The notes beneath the pieces were generated by a model, which made no database searches, was not told where the DNA came from, and saw nothing but the letters and a program-made list of their open reading frames with translations. Position numbers and translations under genes: made by a program. A DNA stretch of 40,800 nucleotides from Haplosporangium gracile (taxonomy: Eukaryota > Mortierellomycota > Mortierellomycetes > Mortierellales > Mortierellaceae), in the NCBI GenBank assembly GCA_015499985.1, contig JAAAUF010000271.1, positions 2,949 through 43,748 of the forward strand, read 5' to 3'. Numbering within the stretch: the first letter of the stretch is position 1; each line of letters opens with the position of its first letter. This document shows positions 11,280-22,539 of this stretch, one piece after another.

Positions 11280-12456
11280 CTTTTTTGTATGCGGGAAAGA
11301 AGAAAGTGGAAGAGGGAGGAGTCTTGAAAGGATAAAAGGATTGGCGAGTGAGAGAAGGAAAGGCTTGAAACAAAGAGTAAGAAGGGAAAGAAGTAATGAT
11401 GAAGAACGAAAGGAGGTAAAGATGAAGTACGAAAGGAAGTAAAAAGGAAGGGAAACGAGAAATCGGGTACTACGATTTCTCCTCTCAACTATATACAAAA
11501 GGAAGAGGGGTTCAACGATCTCACAAAAAGAGGAGGGAGAAGGATGATCTGGACAAAAAGAGGTGGAAAAGTATGGAAAGAGAGCAGGAAACAATTAGGG
11601 CGATAAGAAAAAATGAGAAAACGAGGTAAACGGTAGACAACATGAATGTAAACGAATGAATGAAATGAGGGGGTGGGTAGTTAGGGCGAAGAGGGGTGGG
11701 AAAAGGCACAATTGTGCATGTTTGTTGTTTTTTGTTACTTGTGCTCCCTTGTCCTGCTTCTCCTTTCAACTGTGAGAATTAGACCTTCAATTGCTAACCT
11801 TGCCAACCGGCTTTTCACGAATGGGTAGAACAATAAGCAAGCAAAAAGGATGCCTTATTCGTAGCATGAGAAGATCTCCCAGTCGGGACAAGCGTCTTGC
11901 CTTCACATTCCAGGGGAAGGAGGAAAAAGGATGTGAAAGGCGCAGTGTTGGCCCATGAGAATGAGAGCGCGACTGTATTCAGAACCTATTCCGTTGAGGG
12001 GTCAAGCGAGAGACATGGGAGCATGGGACGAGGTTTTTTTTTTTTTTTTTGTACAATGACATCTTGATTGGTTCTCAAAAGGAAGGATGCAGACTAAGTA
12101 GCCCCCAATTCATGCATCGAAGAAAAAGAAAAAAAACCCAGAGAATCGCAGACAATGGCTTATTCTAACACGTTTGTCGACACTGCCCTTTTGCATATCG
12201 TGGTTGTCAACAACAATAATAATCTCCCTTTCTCGTTTTGAGCTTTAACAACATTGGCCACGTTGCAATTTTGCAACGTGTTCGAAAAATACTCACTCCA
12301 AGTGGCGTCTTGATGAATTTGACACTACGACGACATATCGCCTTCGATTTCTTTCTTTCTCTGTTCTTCATAAAAAAGGAACCGACAGGACTCTCTCATC
12401 GCCATTTCAGCTTACCACCAACGCCATCAACAACAGTAAACACCAAGGAAAGGATT
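11280..12456. other. divergent intergenic region between GST and membrane-protein genes
   Basis: The left part (11280-11770) is purine-rich on the plus strand, the C/T-rich leader of the minus-strand GST gene. A T-run lies near 12033-12050. The last 200 bases before 12457 can be read in frame with the next gene but begin inside leader-like sequence. No gene was recognised inside. Confidence 0.45.
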
Positions 12457-13110
12457 ATGATGATTCAGTACCAGAGATTCCAGCTTGGTGGACGCATCGA
12501 GGATATCGAGGTTGAGACCGTGGCCTCGATAGGCAAGCAGTATATCCTACTACGGGACGTTCAAGATGTCTTTCCAACAGCTGCCAGATTCGAACGGGAG
12601 GGTCGTCCGGTGAGGTTCCTGAGCGACGAGCAAGGACAGAGACTGGAGCCCTGGAGGATTGCTGTCTATCCAGAGTCGACTCTCCAAGTGATCCCGCAGC
12701 CGACTGCAAAGTTGCCGTTGAGTGCTCAAACAGCATCTGCTCAACCACGAGCACGCCCGAATCCTGTTCCTTCACCAACATTACCTTTATTGACAAGTCC
12801 GGAGAGTGCGGGATCGGTTGACTGGCGCGATTTCTTGATGCAGAAAGGATTCCGGATGGGGATATTGGTGGCGGTGACGATGGTGACGGTGTGGTTGACG
12901 CAGGCGGTATACGATCGACGGTTGCATGCGAGTCCGTTTCCGATGGTGGCGACGTATTGGCGGGTGGTGACGGTTAGTCTGTTTGTGTTGAATGTGATTT
13001 GGGCGCAGATGCTGTTCTTCCATGTCATCCAGGTCGTCTGGTTCCTCATCTGTGTTCCCCTCAAAGCACGGCACTCCATCTACCAGTCTCTCTTTGATAT
13101 CCATGTCTAA
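12457..13110 (+). CDS. uncharacterised small membrane protein
   Basis: Single-exon frame of 217 residues from MMIQYQRFQL. The frame extends upstream to an ATG at 12238, but that extension resembles non-coding leader, so 12457 (or the adjacent ATG at 12460) is chosen. Residues about 1-75 form a soluble-looking N-terminal part (IEVETVASIGKQYILLRDVQ ... LEPWRIAVYPESTLQVI). A Pro/Ala-rich linker follows. Then come two to three hydrophobic segments: GILVAVTMVTVWLTQAVY at about 130-148, and VVTVSLFVLNVIWAQMLFF running into a further hydrophobic helix before a short tail. The N-terminal pattern recalls a recurrent family of uncharacterised Mortierella-type proteins, from memory only. No function is assigned. 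Confidence 0.65.
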   Translation: MMIQYQRFQLGGRIEDIEVETVASIGKQYILLRDVQDVFPTAARFEREGRPVRFLSDEQGQRLEPWRIAVYPESTLQVIPQPTAKLPLSAQTASAQPRARPNPVPSPTLPLLTSPESAGSVDWRDFLMQKGFRMGILVAVTMVTVWLTQAVYDRRLHASPFPMVATYWRVVTVSLFVLNVIWAQMLFFHVIQVVWFLICVPLKARHSIYQSLFDIHV

Positions 13111-13298
13111 TTACCATGCGCATGCGAGACATATCTAATAGTCTTGGTCTTGTTTGCTTAAGGGTCACTCGTGGGCGCCATGCCCTCGTGCCAACCCCCC
13201 TATTCCGCACCTTCCTCAAGTAACAAGGGCACGCACTTCTTTTTTTCCTTTCTTCTTCTCTTCTCAACATCACACACACCTCATAATAAAAAAACATA

Positions 13299-14762
13299 AT
13301 GGCAATCTTTGGTGCCCAATGGGCGTCCACACTCGTCGAGCTGCCCACTCTGACATTCCATCATGCGATGCTCCCCCTCAGCATCTTCTCCGCCTTACAC
13401 GGAATCCGCGTCTCGATGGCCTACCGCCAGGCTATCGAGCAAGCGGCTGCTCAGTCACTCAGAGACGGAAAGGGTCCCCAGCCTACTCGTCTACCCTGGG
13501 GCCAGGCACTCTTGTCTGTCCTTGCCATGTCTCTCGGAGGTGGTTTCTCTACAAGTACGTCTATTTTGTCCTTCTTTGTTCTTTTGTGCCTTTATTCCCT
13601 CGTTTCTTGTGTCCGACAATTTTTACCACGCTCGTTTTACGCACTTGACTTGTGCACCCTACTTTCAGAAATGAGTGCTCGTAACTCGGGAAAATAGCCA
13701 AACCAAACATGTTTTTGTCGTTCTTTTATAGGTATCTTGCTAGGTATGCCCCCATCATGGCTTGGCTCCAATGTTGTCGTCCCTACCTACACATTGTCAT
13801 TCTTCTTGATCCAGTATACCTACTTGTATGACATCCTCAAAGACATGGTCCCTCCTGCCGTTTTGGACTCAGTCCTTATTGCCGCTGACGGTTCTCTCAG
13901 AGCACTTTCGATCGCCAAGTTGGGAGTCGATGGATCCAGGATGCGTTTTGCTGCCGACAGTCATTACCCCGGTGCCACTGAGCCCTGGTTCGCCATGTTG
14001 TTTTTGGGAATGATTTCTGGTTCAGGTGGTGGAATGTGGGGCGACTTTTTAAAGCTCAAGACACACAAGTGGACCCTGTCGACGCCATCCTGGGCCAGCG
14101 CTGCGACCTACGACATGAAGGCTGCGTTGTTGAGTGCCTTCTTCTATGCTGCTTCGACCTCACCTCAGTTCTACAGTCTCTTGCATAATGGCGCTGCTGA
14201 CAAGGAGGGAGGCTTTGTTGCTCACGGAGGATTGCTCGAGCCTCAGGATGCCAAAGCGATGACCATGTTAGTCATGTGCACGCTGTTGCTGGGAAAGCGC
14301 GCTGAGGAGACTGTTGTCCAATTGGCCAAGTCCTTCCAATCCAACGCGACTACCACTGCGATCCCACCTCGCAAGTCCCTCCGTTCCTCTTCGACTGCTG
14401 CCTCCAAGAAGAAGCGTGACGATGAATTTGAGGAGGATGATGATGACGAAGACGAGGAGGAGAGCAAGAGACACGAGATGCTGAAATTGAGCAAAATTGA
14501 CCGGGATGACGAGTCGAGTTACAAACCCTTGACTCGCCGGGGCTTTGATGACGCTACAGAGGAGGAAGAAGAGGAGGAGGAAGAGCAAGAAGTCAAGAAG
14601 AGCACTCGCGGAGGAGGCAGGAAGAAGTTGTCGACAACAACCACGACCACGACGACTACCAGCAGAAGATCAGCAAAGTCGGCTTCTGCAGAGCCATCGT
14701 CGTCAGAGGTGCCCTTGACCCGTAGCACGCGACTCCGCAAGCCTACCCGCCAGGAGTTGTAA
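13299..14762 (+). CDS. TRIC-type trimeric intracellular cation channel
   Basis: Two exons, 13299-13554 and 13732-14762, joined in phase 1 across a 177-nt intron (GTACGT ... TAG), giving 428 residues. The start is the first ATG after a C/T-rich then A-rich leader. The N-terminal about 300 residues are hydrophobic with multiple membrane spans and TRIC-like stretches: STLVELPTLTFHHAMLPLSI, SILLGMPPSWLGSN, FFLIQYTYLYDILKDMVP, a glycine-rich GMISGSGGGMWGDFLK, and a final span near TMLVMCTLLLGKRAEE. TRIC channels pass monovalent cations across ER/SR-type membranes to balance Ca2+ release; fungal members are little studied. The last about 110 residues are a charged cytosolic-type tail with Glu/Asp runs, Lys/Arg clusters and a Thr run. 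Family call is good; localisation is inferred. Confidence 0.8.
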
Positions 14763-16008
14763 TAGTTTCTCTTGCATGTCCGTATGTTAATCTCTCCTCA
14801 TTTTTTATTTTTCGCTTTATCGTTTTCTATCAGAATGAACCTTGTCGATTGCTTTGTCTTTATCTTGCAATGTGTTTTCTTGTTTGTCTAAGAAAAGGGA
14901 AGATAGCCACGGGATGGTGTGTTTCTTTGGGAGGATGGCATGGTGCTCTCTTATTTTTTTTTTAAATTCAAAATGGTGTTTCTATTTTAGCCAAGACTTG
15001 TTTTCTCACACTGTACTATCTGTTCCTGAACTATCTTGTTGCTGCATCTTATTATTCTCCTTTTGCATTGTTGGGGAGCGGTATGCTAATACACATATGA
15101 ACAACTACAAAACAAATATCTCAGCGTCCCACCTTCAACAACAACAGCAACACAGGCAAAAATAAATAAATCAGCAGAATACCGTAAACAGTGAAAAAGT
15201 AATTACAACCAGGCACGAAAGTGAAAAATCCTCGTGTTCAATTTGCTCTGATGGGCAATAAAGAGTGTCCGTATCTCTCTTTGTTGGAAACGATAATGAT
15301 GACACAGAGGAATGTGTGTTGCCCTTTGAGTTCCATGGTGGTCCAGCGCGCAAATTCTATTTGATGGGAGTGTAATGACTGGACAGTCACATTGAGTATG
15401 TCTGTGTGACCACAATGAAGGCGATAGAAGTGACAGAATCATCATTTCATTCAGTTCCCTTTTCTGTTCCTTACGCACCCACTTACAACCAGTCAACAAG
15501 CAGCCAGTCCACCAACCACCAGTCAGCAAAGCAATCACACACACGCCCTCGTACACTCACCCAGCTTCGTTTCCATCACATTCCACTTTATTTCCCCCAT
15601 TACATTCTCCTTTTTCTCCCTTTTTCACTTTTTCTCTCTTCTTTTTCTTTTTCTTTTCATCAAACCAATTTCACCTCAACACAACTTAACTCATTCATCC
15701 ACCACCTTTTTTTTTTTATTTCCTATTACTACACACATTCGGTCTTCCCTTCTTCCCTTTCATACTACCACAAGGAGTAGTACACAGCTATTTCGTAGAA
15801 ACCACACACTCATAACCTCATACCCTAGCGACCTGAGCTCCTTTTTTTGCCCTCTTTGACCACACTCCTACCGTCACTTCCCACACCACCACCCCGGTTA
15901 CTCGACTATCACCGTCCGGTCTCCCGGTCAAAAACAAGTTTTCTTTGTTCCTTTCCTCAGGGAACACTATTCGTCCTCTTTCAAAGCCCTCCACTCCGCA
16001 ACTGTCCC
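14763..16008. other. intergenic region and C/T-rich leader of the FYVE gene
   Basis: No gene was recognised between the TRIC stop and the FYVE-protein start. The right half, 15560-16008, is dominated by ttttctc/cacac-type pyrimidine sequence on the plus strand, the same leader signature as other plus-strand genes. The FYVE frame is open back to about 15847, but the first ATG is at 16009. Confidence 0.45.
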
Positions 16009-19000
16009 ATGCCCGCATCTCGTCCTCAGCAGCACGACAAGCAAGCCAAGACGACCACCAAGAACCAGAACCAGCACCAGAATCAAGAGGCCATTGTCTC
16101 CAGTCCATTCAACAGCCCCGCAAATTCACACGTCGATCGATTCGTATCATCACCACCCACTCTATCGTCGTCATCATCATCAGTCCGTCCTCGTGCTCCT
16201 CTTCCTTTCAACCCACCTCCTCTAATCTCCCGAGGCAGCAACAGCAGCGACAGCAGCAGCAGTAACAGGAACCATGCTACCGATATCGGCAACAGCAATA
16301 ACGACAACAATGCCAACAAAAATAGTAGCGAGAATGTCCTTGCTACCGCTGGCACTGCTGCTTCGGACCACAATCGATTGTCCAATTCGTCCTCTTCTTC
16401 TTCGTCGTCATTGGCTTCATCGTTCATCGGCAGGAATGTAGGCCTCTCTAACCCGACCCTGCACCACAACCAGCAGCAGCAACAACAACAGCAGAACAGC
16501 CAGCAGCAACAGCAGCAGCGTCAGAGTCCCTCTCAGATGACTGCTCTTGCGGAGGCGCGTCTGTTTGCTCAACAGTTGCATCAACAACAGCTGCATCAAC
16601 AGCTCGGCAACAACAACAACTCCTTGACCCAATCAAGATTGCAGCTCAACTACAACAACAATAATAACAACAACAACTACAACTATGCTAGCAGCAACAA
16701 TGGCGACTCTCGCCGCAGCAGCATGACGGGCGCACGATCCACAACTGGGTCAGTCATGAGCGGACGCCTGAGCACGCTTGGAGGAGGGGTTGGAGGAGGC
16801 ACGAGCCCTGTGCTTGGTGGAGGCGTTATCCATTTCAGCGGAGGTGATGAATCTGCCGAACAGACGCTTCTCCTTGCCCGTCCTTATTGGGTTCCGGACC
16901 AAGACGCCGCAGCTTGTCGCATCTGCGCGAAGGGATTCAATGCTGTCCGACGCAAGGTAACAACAAGGAAAAAAGAGAAAGGATTGAAAAGTCGAACCAG
17001 ATGCATATTAATGAGGTTGACGGAAATGAGGAGCACCCATAATTCACCCACCCCTGAGCGAAAGACTACCTCATTAGTCCTTTTTGCTTTCAGTGTGTGT
17101 CGGACGCGTTATTTTATTTTATTTTATTCGAGTTTTTGTCCGCGCTTCCCCTCCCCGTCTATCGTTGACAACCCCCTTTGTATCTGTCCCTGCATCTCTC
17201 ACTTCATCGCTCTCTGTCTCTTTCTATCTCTCTCTCACTCACACACTGCACACACAACACAACAGATGCAAAAAAAAAAATGATCATTTTTTTTACACAC
17301 ACTCTCTCATATCCTCGTGGACCTGGAGGCTTTTACTTTTTATTGTTGGCTTAAACTACGGCTTCTCAATCTCTATTTTGATAAACAAGATTGACAAAGA
17401 TGAAGGGCTAGCTAGTACGATTCCCAATTGGAGCGTTTGAAGTACCTTTTCTCTTTTTTCTTCTACACCTCTATTATGTGACAAAGCGTGAGTTCTGCAT
17501 CGCTTGTGTATGCTTTCTTTTGGAATGAAGAGTCATAGCAAACGTGTGTTTAGAAAAGGTACGAAGAGGTGATGGAATTAAGGGGAGGGGAAGATAGTTC
17601 TAGAACTTAGATAACGATGAATGTCCACGGAGAGGCGTTCGTTTAGGGACGGAATCGGGCTTAGAATACCGAGGAGAAAAGATATGACAACACAGGAGCG
17701 AGGTGCTGTGTGCAATACTGCCCAAGGGAGTACTCGCTCTCTCTCCGACAGTACTGTTTTTCCGTGGCATTAGCAATCAACTTGGGCGAATTGCTTTTTT
17801 TTTTGTAGCCCAGCCCATTGCTTGCCAAATTTAGGCACTTCGTTAGCACAGACCTGACCCTAGTCCTCATTCTTCACACCTCACTCGCAGTTGTACCTGC
17901 CTTTGCTCTGCCATATTTGCCCTTGCAACCAATTTATACACTTGCATTGCTTTGTTACTGAGAATGTCCTCTCTAACCAACGTTTCTTTTCTATCTTTTT
18001 ATTTTTCGCTCTTGCCTTTCATTCAATCGACGGGTTACAGCATCACTGTCGTCAATGGTAAAGAAATTCGTCATTGGTCGCACCGAACCCATGCTAAGGC
18101 TGTCCCTCTCTTTTATTTATGTATTTCTTGCGCAGACACAATGACCTAACTACAAATTCCAACGGACATTTCCTTCTATAGTGGACATGTCCTGTGCTAT
18201 GACTGCTGTTCCCGAAGCATCGCTTTGCCTCAGCTGGGATACACCAAGGCGGTGAGGGTCTGCAACGATTGCTTCGAAGTTGCCTACCTTGTGGCCTACT
18301 GCCTCTCGGATGATTTGGGGCCTTCCACGCAGGTGCGTTGAGTCCTTCTTTGCTACTTTCCTTGTCAATCGGATGTTTTTTTTGTCCGGTGTTGTTCTAT
18401 TGGACCTTTGCGAGCTACTATGCTAACCTTTTGTGATGGCATTTCTTTTTGATCACACGCTTCTACACCACCTTGTTTGTATGCCACATATAGATCCATG
18501 GTGCGCGTGGTATTTATGAGCTCATAGAGGCCAACGATGGTAAGGTGGAAAACTATTGGGAAGGGGCATGACACTTTGAAGTGGTCCACCTTACCCTATG
18601 TTTATGTTTGTTAAGTTTTCATGTGACTAATTTGTATGACCCCTGAAAAATAATTTAGAAAAAGCCCTCGAGAGTGTGCTGGACCATGGAGGATTGGATG
18701 CCATGATCTATCTCTGCAGTATGGTTCATGGGTACGAGCTGCACTCTCTAGCAACCTCTGCCTTGGCTGCTCTGGCCGAACACCGTACGTTGTTTCTACT
18801 TCCTGGGTTCTTCTACTCAATTTATCATGCGAAAAAATGCGAAGGAATCGAACAAGTCATTGACCCAGTGTCGAAAACTTACTCTTTGTTGTACAAACTT
18901 CTTTTTTTAGAACCAATTCAAAGCGTCATCGTGTCAAAAAGGGCTATGCCAAAGTTGTTCTATCTGGTTGCAGCTTATGCTCAGCATATCGTCACCTCGC

Positions 19001-22000
19001 CTCTCCGACCTCCTTCCCCGCCCATGTTGCTGACCCGGATGGCTTCGACCGCATCGTTGCATACCAAGAGCGTTAGGCGCATTGAGACCGTTGCGGTGGT
19101 CCTTATGAACATCACACACATTGTCTTCCAGATGGTTCCTGACAGTAAGTTTGTTGTCAATATATTTTTTCTGTCTTGTGTGACCTGAATGAGAGATCGG
19201 TTCGCATTGTAAAATTTTAGACAGTTCGATGTAGACTCATGTGCGTTTCTGTTGCGATTGCGTACTCTAGAACTCCTTGCAAAGCAGATGGTCATGGAAG
19301 GCGCTATGGATGGGCTGATGTTGCTCTGTGTTTATTTCCCCGCGGGAGTGCGCACACGTGCCATGGAGAACGCAATCCGATCCCTTGCTGCAGGCGCGAG
19401 GCCAGACGACATTGACGGTGGTATTGACATAGCTGAGGATAATCAATCTGGGGCGAGCGGACGTATTCAGGACGAGGATGAGCAACAGCGACAGGAAGAA
19501 GTGACTCTGGTCTCGATGGATGACCGTTTCCACACACGATTGGAGAGCATGCAGGGACTGGCTGCTAAATGTATTTCCGTCATGGCATCAGATGTTTCAA
19601 ACCAAGCGTTTATTGTGGATGACCCCGAGAGGATCGATCGACTGGTTCAGTTGTTGTACTCAAACAATGAAGATGTGGTCAAGTACGCATCCAAGACGAT
19701 GGCGTACTTATCTTTGAGGAACGATCGGTTCAAGCCGGATATTGTCAAAGGTTCAGGTGCGACTGCGCTGCTGACTGTCATTCGATCGGCAACACTTGTC
19801 GGAGGTGCTACAGGAGTTGGTGGTGAAGGAAATGCATTGTCGGAGGCAGTCTCCCATGCTTGTTGTGCGCTTGCCAACTTGGCAACTAACACGGAGTCGC
19901 AGGAGATCTTGATGTCCCAGATGGATCTTTTGTACTCGACCTGTGCCGTTGTTGGGCTCTTTCCTCAGCAGCGCGAAATTGAGCGGTATGTTAAGATTGA
20001 TGACTATTTGTTAATAATGTTATTAATATTGCCTTGTATCTCTTAACTCGAGTTACTGATGGCCATTTCTTTATTGTGTGCCGTTCTTGTTTAGACATGT
20101 TGCTCGCCTCATCGCCAACCTTGCACTCTATGGTAGGAGTCGTCTTTTGTCGAAATGGGCAAACTTGAAAAGTTGCAGTGTGTTCTAAATAGATGACTAA
20201 CTTTAAAAACACCGCTGATCATTTGCAAAATAATAGACCAGAACAAGCTGTCGTTGCTGACCGAGTACAGCTCGCTCTCTGACAACAACAGCGGATCCTT
20301 CGAGCACCCACCTAGCCCTCGAGCACATCCCCACCGGTATTCTTCCCCACCACCGCCGTCTCGCCGAGCCAAGGGTAACGTGATCCCTATACTTCTCCGA
20401 ATCGGTGCTCTGACTTTGGAGCGGTCTCGCCATGAAGATGATCAGGAGTCGGACTCGTCCGCATACCAGCAGGGTCAATATGGTCACCAGGACGCGATCG
20501 ACTTTATGAACGACGATGGACATTCTGTAAAGTCGGCAGCACAACAGCACAAGGGAAATCCTGGGTACTTGACACCCAACGATTCTGTTTCTGAGGCAGA
20601 CGTTTCTTCCGGACACCACGACCACGACGATGATTCCTCCACATCTACCTCGCCTGCGGCTGAGTCGAACGCGGAGGATATCCTGAAATGGGTCACGATT
20701 GCCGGCACAGAGGACGTTCAACGCCACATCATCCGGGCGATCGACAATTTGATGACCTCGGTAATGGATGACCCGGCGTCGAATCAGAGCTTCAAGGTGT
20801 TCTCGAGGATTAAGCCTACGATTGGGTTGATCAAGACGATCCAATTGGTTAACCAGGATGAAGATACCCAGAGGAGAGCGACCCACGTGCTTAGTACTAT
20901 GATTGAGCAGCAGCAGATCCATGCTGAGACCATTGCCGCCCTTGTTGGTAGTGAGCAGCAGCAACATGTGGAGGAAGAGACTCGTGCAACGGCTGAGGCT
21001 CGGACTGAGAAGATTGTCAAGCAGCAACAGCTGGTCGAGCAGGAGCGATTGGAATGCGAATGGGCTGATCAAGAGCGTGTTGACAACGAGCTCCTCGAAA
21101 AGGAGCATGTTGAACAAGAGCGTGTTGAACAAGAGCGTGTTGAGCAACAACGTTTGGCCAAAGAGCGTCTTGAACAGGAGCGTGCCGCCGCCGCCGCTGC
21201 CGCCGAGGCTGCCGAAAAGGAGCGTCTCGCACAAGAACAAATTCTTGAGAAGAAGCGCGCCAAGCAGGAGCGCTTGAAGAAGGAGCGTCTCGGGCAGGAA
21301 CGCCTTGAGCAACAGCGTTTGGAGAAGGAGCGGGTCGAACAAGAGCGCGCTGCTGTTGCTGCTGCTGCTGAGAAGGAACGTGTTGAGCAAGAGAAGGCTG
21401 AGAAGAAACGTGCCATGGAGGAGCGTGCTGAGGAGAAACGACTCGAGAAGGAGCGTGCTGAACAGGAGAAGGCTGAACAGAAACGGTTGAAGAAGGAGCG
21501 TCGTGAAGCTGAGAGGATCGAGAAGGAACGTCTGGAGGCTGAGCGAGTTGAAGCTGAGCGAGTCGAGAAGGAGCGTTTGAAAGCTGAGAGGATCGAGAAG
21601 GAGCGTCTTGAGGCTGAACGTCTTGAGAAGGAACGCCTCGAAGCGGAACGTCAAGAGGAGGAGCGTCTTGAGGCCGAACGCATCGAACAGGAGCGTCTCG
21701 AAGCTGAGCGCCTCGAAGAAGAACGCCTTGAGGCTGAGCGTCTCGAAGAGGAACGCCTTGAGGCCGAACGCATCGAACAGGAGCGTCTCGAAGCTGAGCG
21801 TCTTGAAGAGGAACGTCTCGAACAGGAACGTATCAAGGCAGAGGAGGAAGAGGAGGAGAGGCAGCGCATTGAGGACGAGGAGCGGTTGGCGTTTGAGCGA
21901 GCTAAGAAGGAACGCATCGTGCGAGAGCGTGTTGAGCAGGCTCGTCAGGAGAAGAAGCGTATGGAGCAAGAGCGCATGGAGCAGGAGCAGTTGGAGCTAG

Positions 22001-22179
22001 CTGCCAAGAACAAGGCAGAGACTTTGACTGAGATTGAGCCTGAAATTGAGGAGCTGACTGCCCCATTGTCAGAGAGCTCATCAACCTATGAGGACTCGGC
22101 GACTACGGCCAGTCAGGATGAGGGCCCCAAGGCGAACGAGAAGACCAAGAAGAAGAAGAAGAAAAGGTCGTCCAAGTAG
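16009..22179 (+). CDS. FYVE zinc-finger protein with armadillo-like repeats and E/R-rich helix
   Basis: Nine exons: 16009-16956, 18041-18057, 18182-18332, 18494-18539, 18659-18784, 18911-19144, 19271-19985, 20095-20132 and 20237-22179. All junctions keep phase and total 1405 residues. The start is the first ATG (MPASRPQQ). Residues 1-290 are disordered with Ser, Gln and Asn runs. The FYVE finger at about 290-357 has WVPD, CRIC, RRKHHCRQCG, CYDCC and RVCNDC, the full set for two zinc ions and PI3P headgroup binding, so an endosomal membrane role is expected. Residues about 375-1000 contain armadillo-like helical units (VKYASKTMAYLSL, HACCALANLA, HVARLIANLALYDQ). Residues about 1010-1345 are E/R/K-rich and probably one long helix, ending in a Lys-rich tail. 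Partners are unknown; the overall architecture was not recognised as a named protein. Confidence 0.85.
16957..18040 (+). other. 1084-nt intron 1 of the FYVE gene
   Basis: Starts GTAACA after AAG at 16956 and ends TTACAG before the microexon at 18041. It is several times longer than other introns of this gene (about 100-180 nt). The coding frame happens to stay open for 327 nt into it. No nested gene or RNA was recognised inside. Confidence 0.7.
18041..18057 (+). other. 17-nt microexon coding the FYVE HHCRQC core
   Basis: CATCACTGTCGTCAATG lies between an acceptor (GGTTACAG) and a donor (GTAAAG). It enters in phase 0 and leaves in phase 2. Joined to RRK upstream and GHVLCYDCC downstream it restores the consensus RRKHHCRQCG that is otherwise missing. 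No other HHC-coding stretch was found between the flanking exons. Confidence 0.88.
20988..21990 (+). repeat. E/R-rich internal repeat array (5- and 10-residue units)
   Basis: The coding sequence reiterates units such as ERLEAERLEE. Units are strongest at about 21600-21850, where a 44-bp segment at 21667-21710 recurs exactly 90 bp later at 21757-21800. Alternating Glu blocks and Arg/Lys at i+4 spacing suggest a charged single alpha helix rather than a classical seven-residue coiled coil. The repeat also produces a spurious long antisense frame. Confidence 0.75.
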
Positions 22180-22539
22180 TTTCTAGATCATTGAGACCTT
22201 TTATACCATTTTTTGTCAGTGCATTTCCTGTCCCTTGCATTCACAAACAACAAACCTACGTTCCACCTCAAAAAAAACCCCCCCTAGTAAAACCGCACTA
22301 ATTAATTTCACACATGAAAGTATGTATGTTGTCAGCACGCGGAGCAAATTGATGAACGCGTGACGGAGTCTCGATTCTTGACTTGACGAGCTTAAGAGGC
22401 GCGCCACGAAAATGACTAACTTTTTAAATATTTCCCACACTCTCGCCCCTCTTTACTTTTTCCTTACCTTCTCTTTTTCTTCACTTCAGCACATACCTTC
22501 CCTTCTCTCATCCCTCCTCATCACATAAAACACACACAA
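22180..22539. other. intergenic region between FYVE and RraA-like genes
   Basis: Contains the 3' region of the FYVE gene and a C/T-rich leader (about 22437-22530) turning to a CA-rich stretch just before the ATG at 22540. No other feature was recognised. Confidence 0.45.

Noticed and set aside
12238..12456. 73-residue N-terminal extension of the small membrane protein
   Set aside because: Composition resembles leader (CT/CA-rich, with FFLSLFFIKK) rather than the protein that follows.
16957..17283. Continuation of FYVE exon 1 as coding sequence
   Set aside because: The open frame through the intron start has no FYVE continuation and turns into T/C-rich sequence; the donor plus microexon restores the finger exactly.
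20203..21969. 588-residue minus-strand open frame
   Set aside because: It is the mirror of the E/R-rich repeat: GAG/CGT/CTC codons read backwards as Leu/Phe/Ser-rich units without stops. The plus strand has the spliced FYVE gene and a consistent phase.
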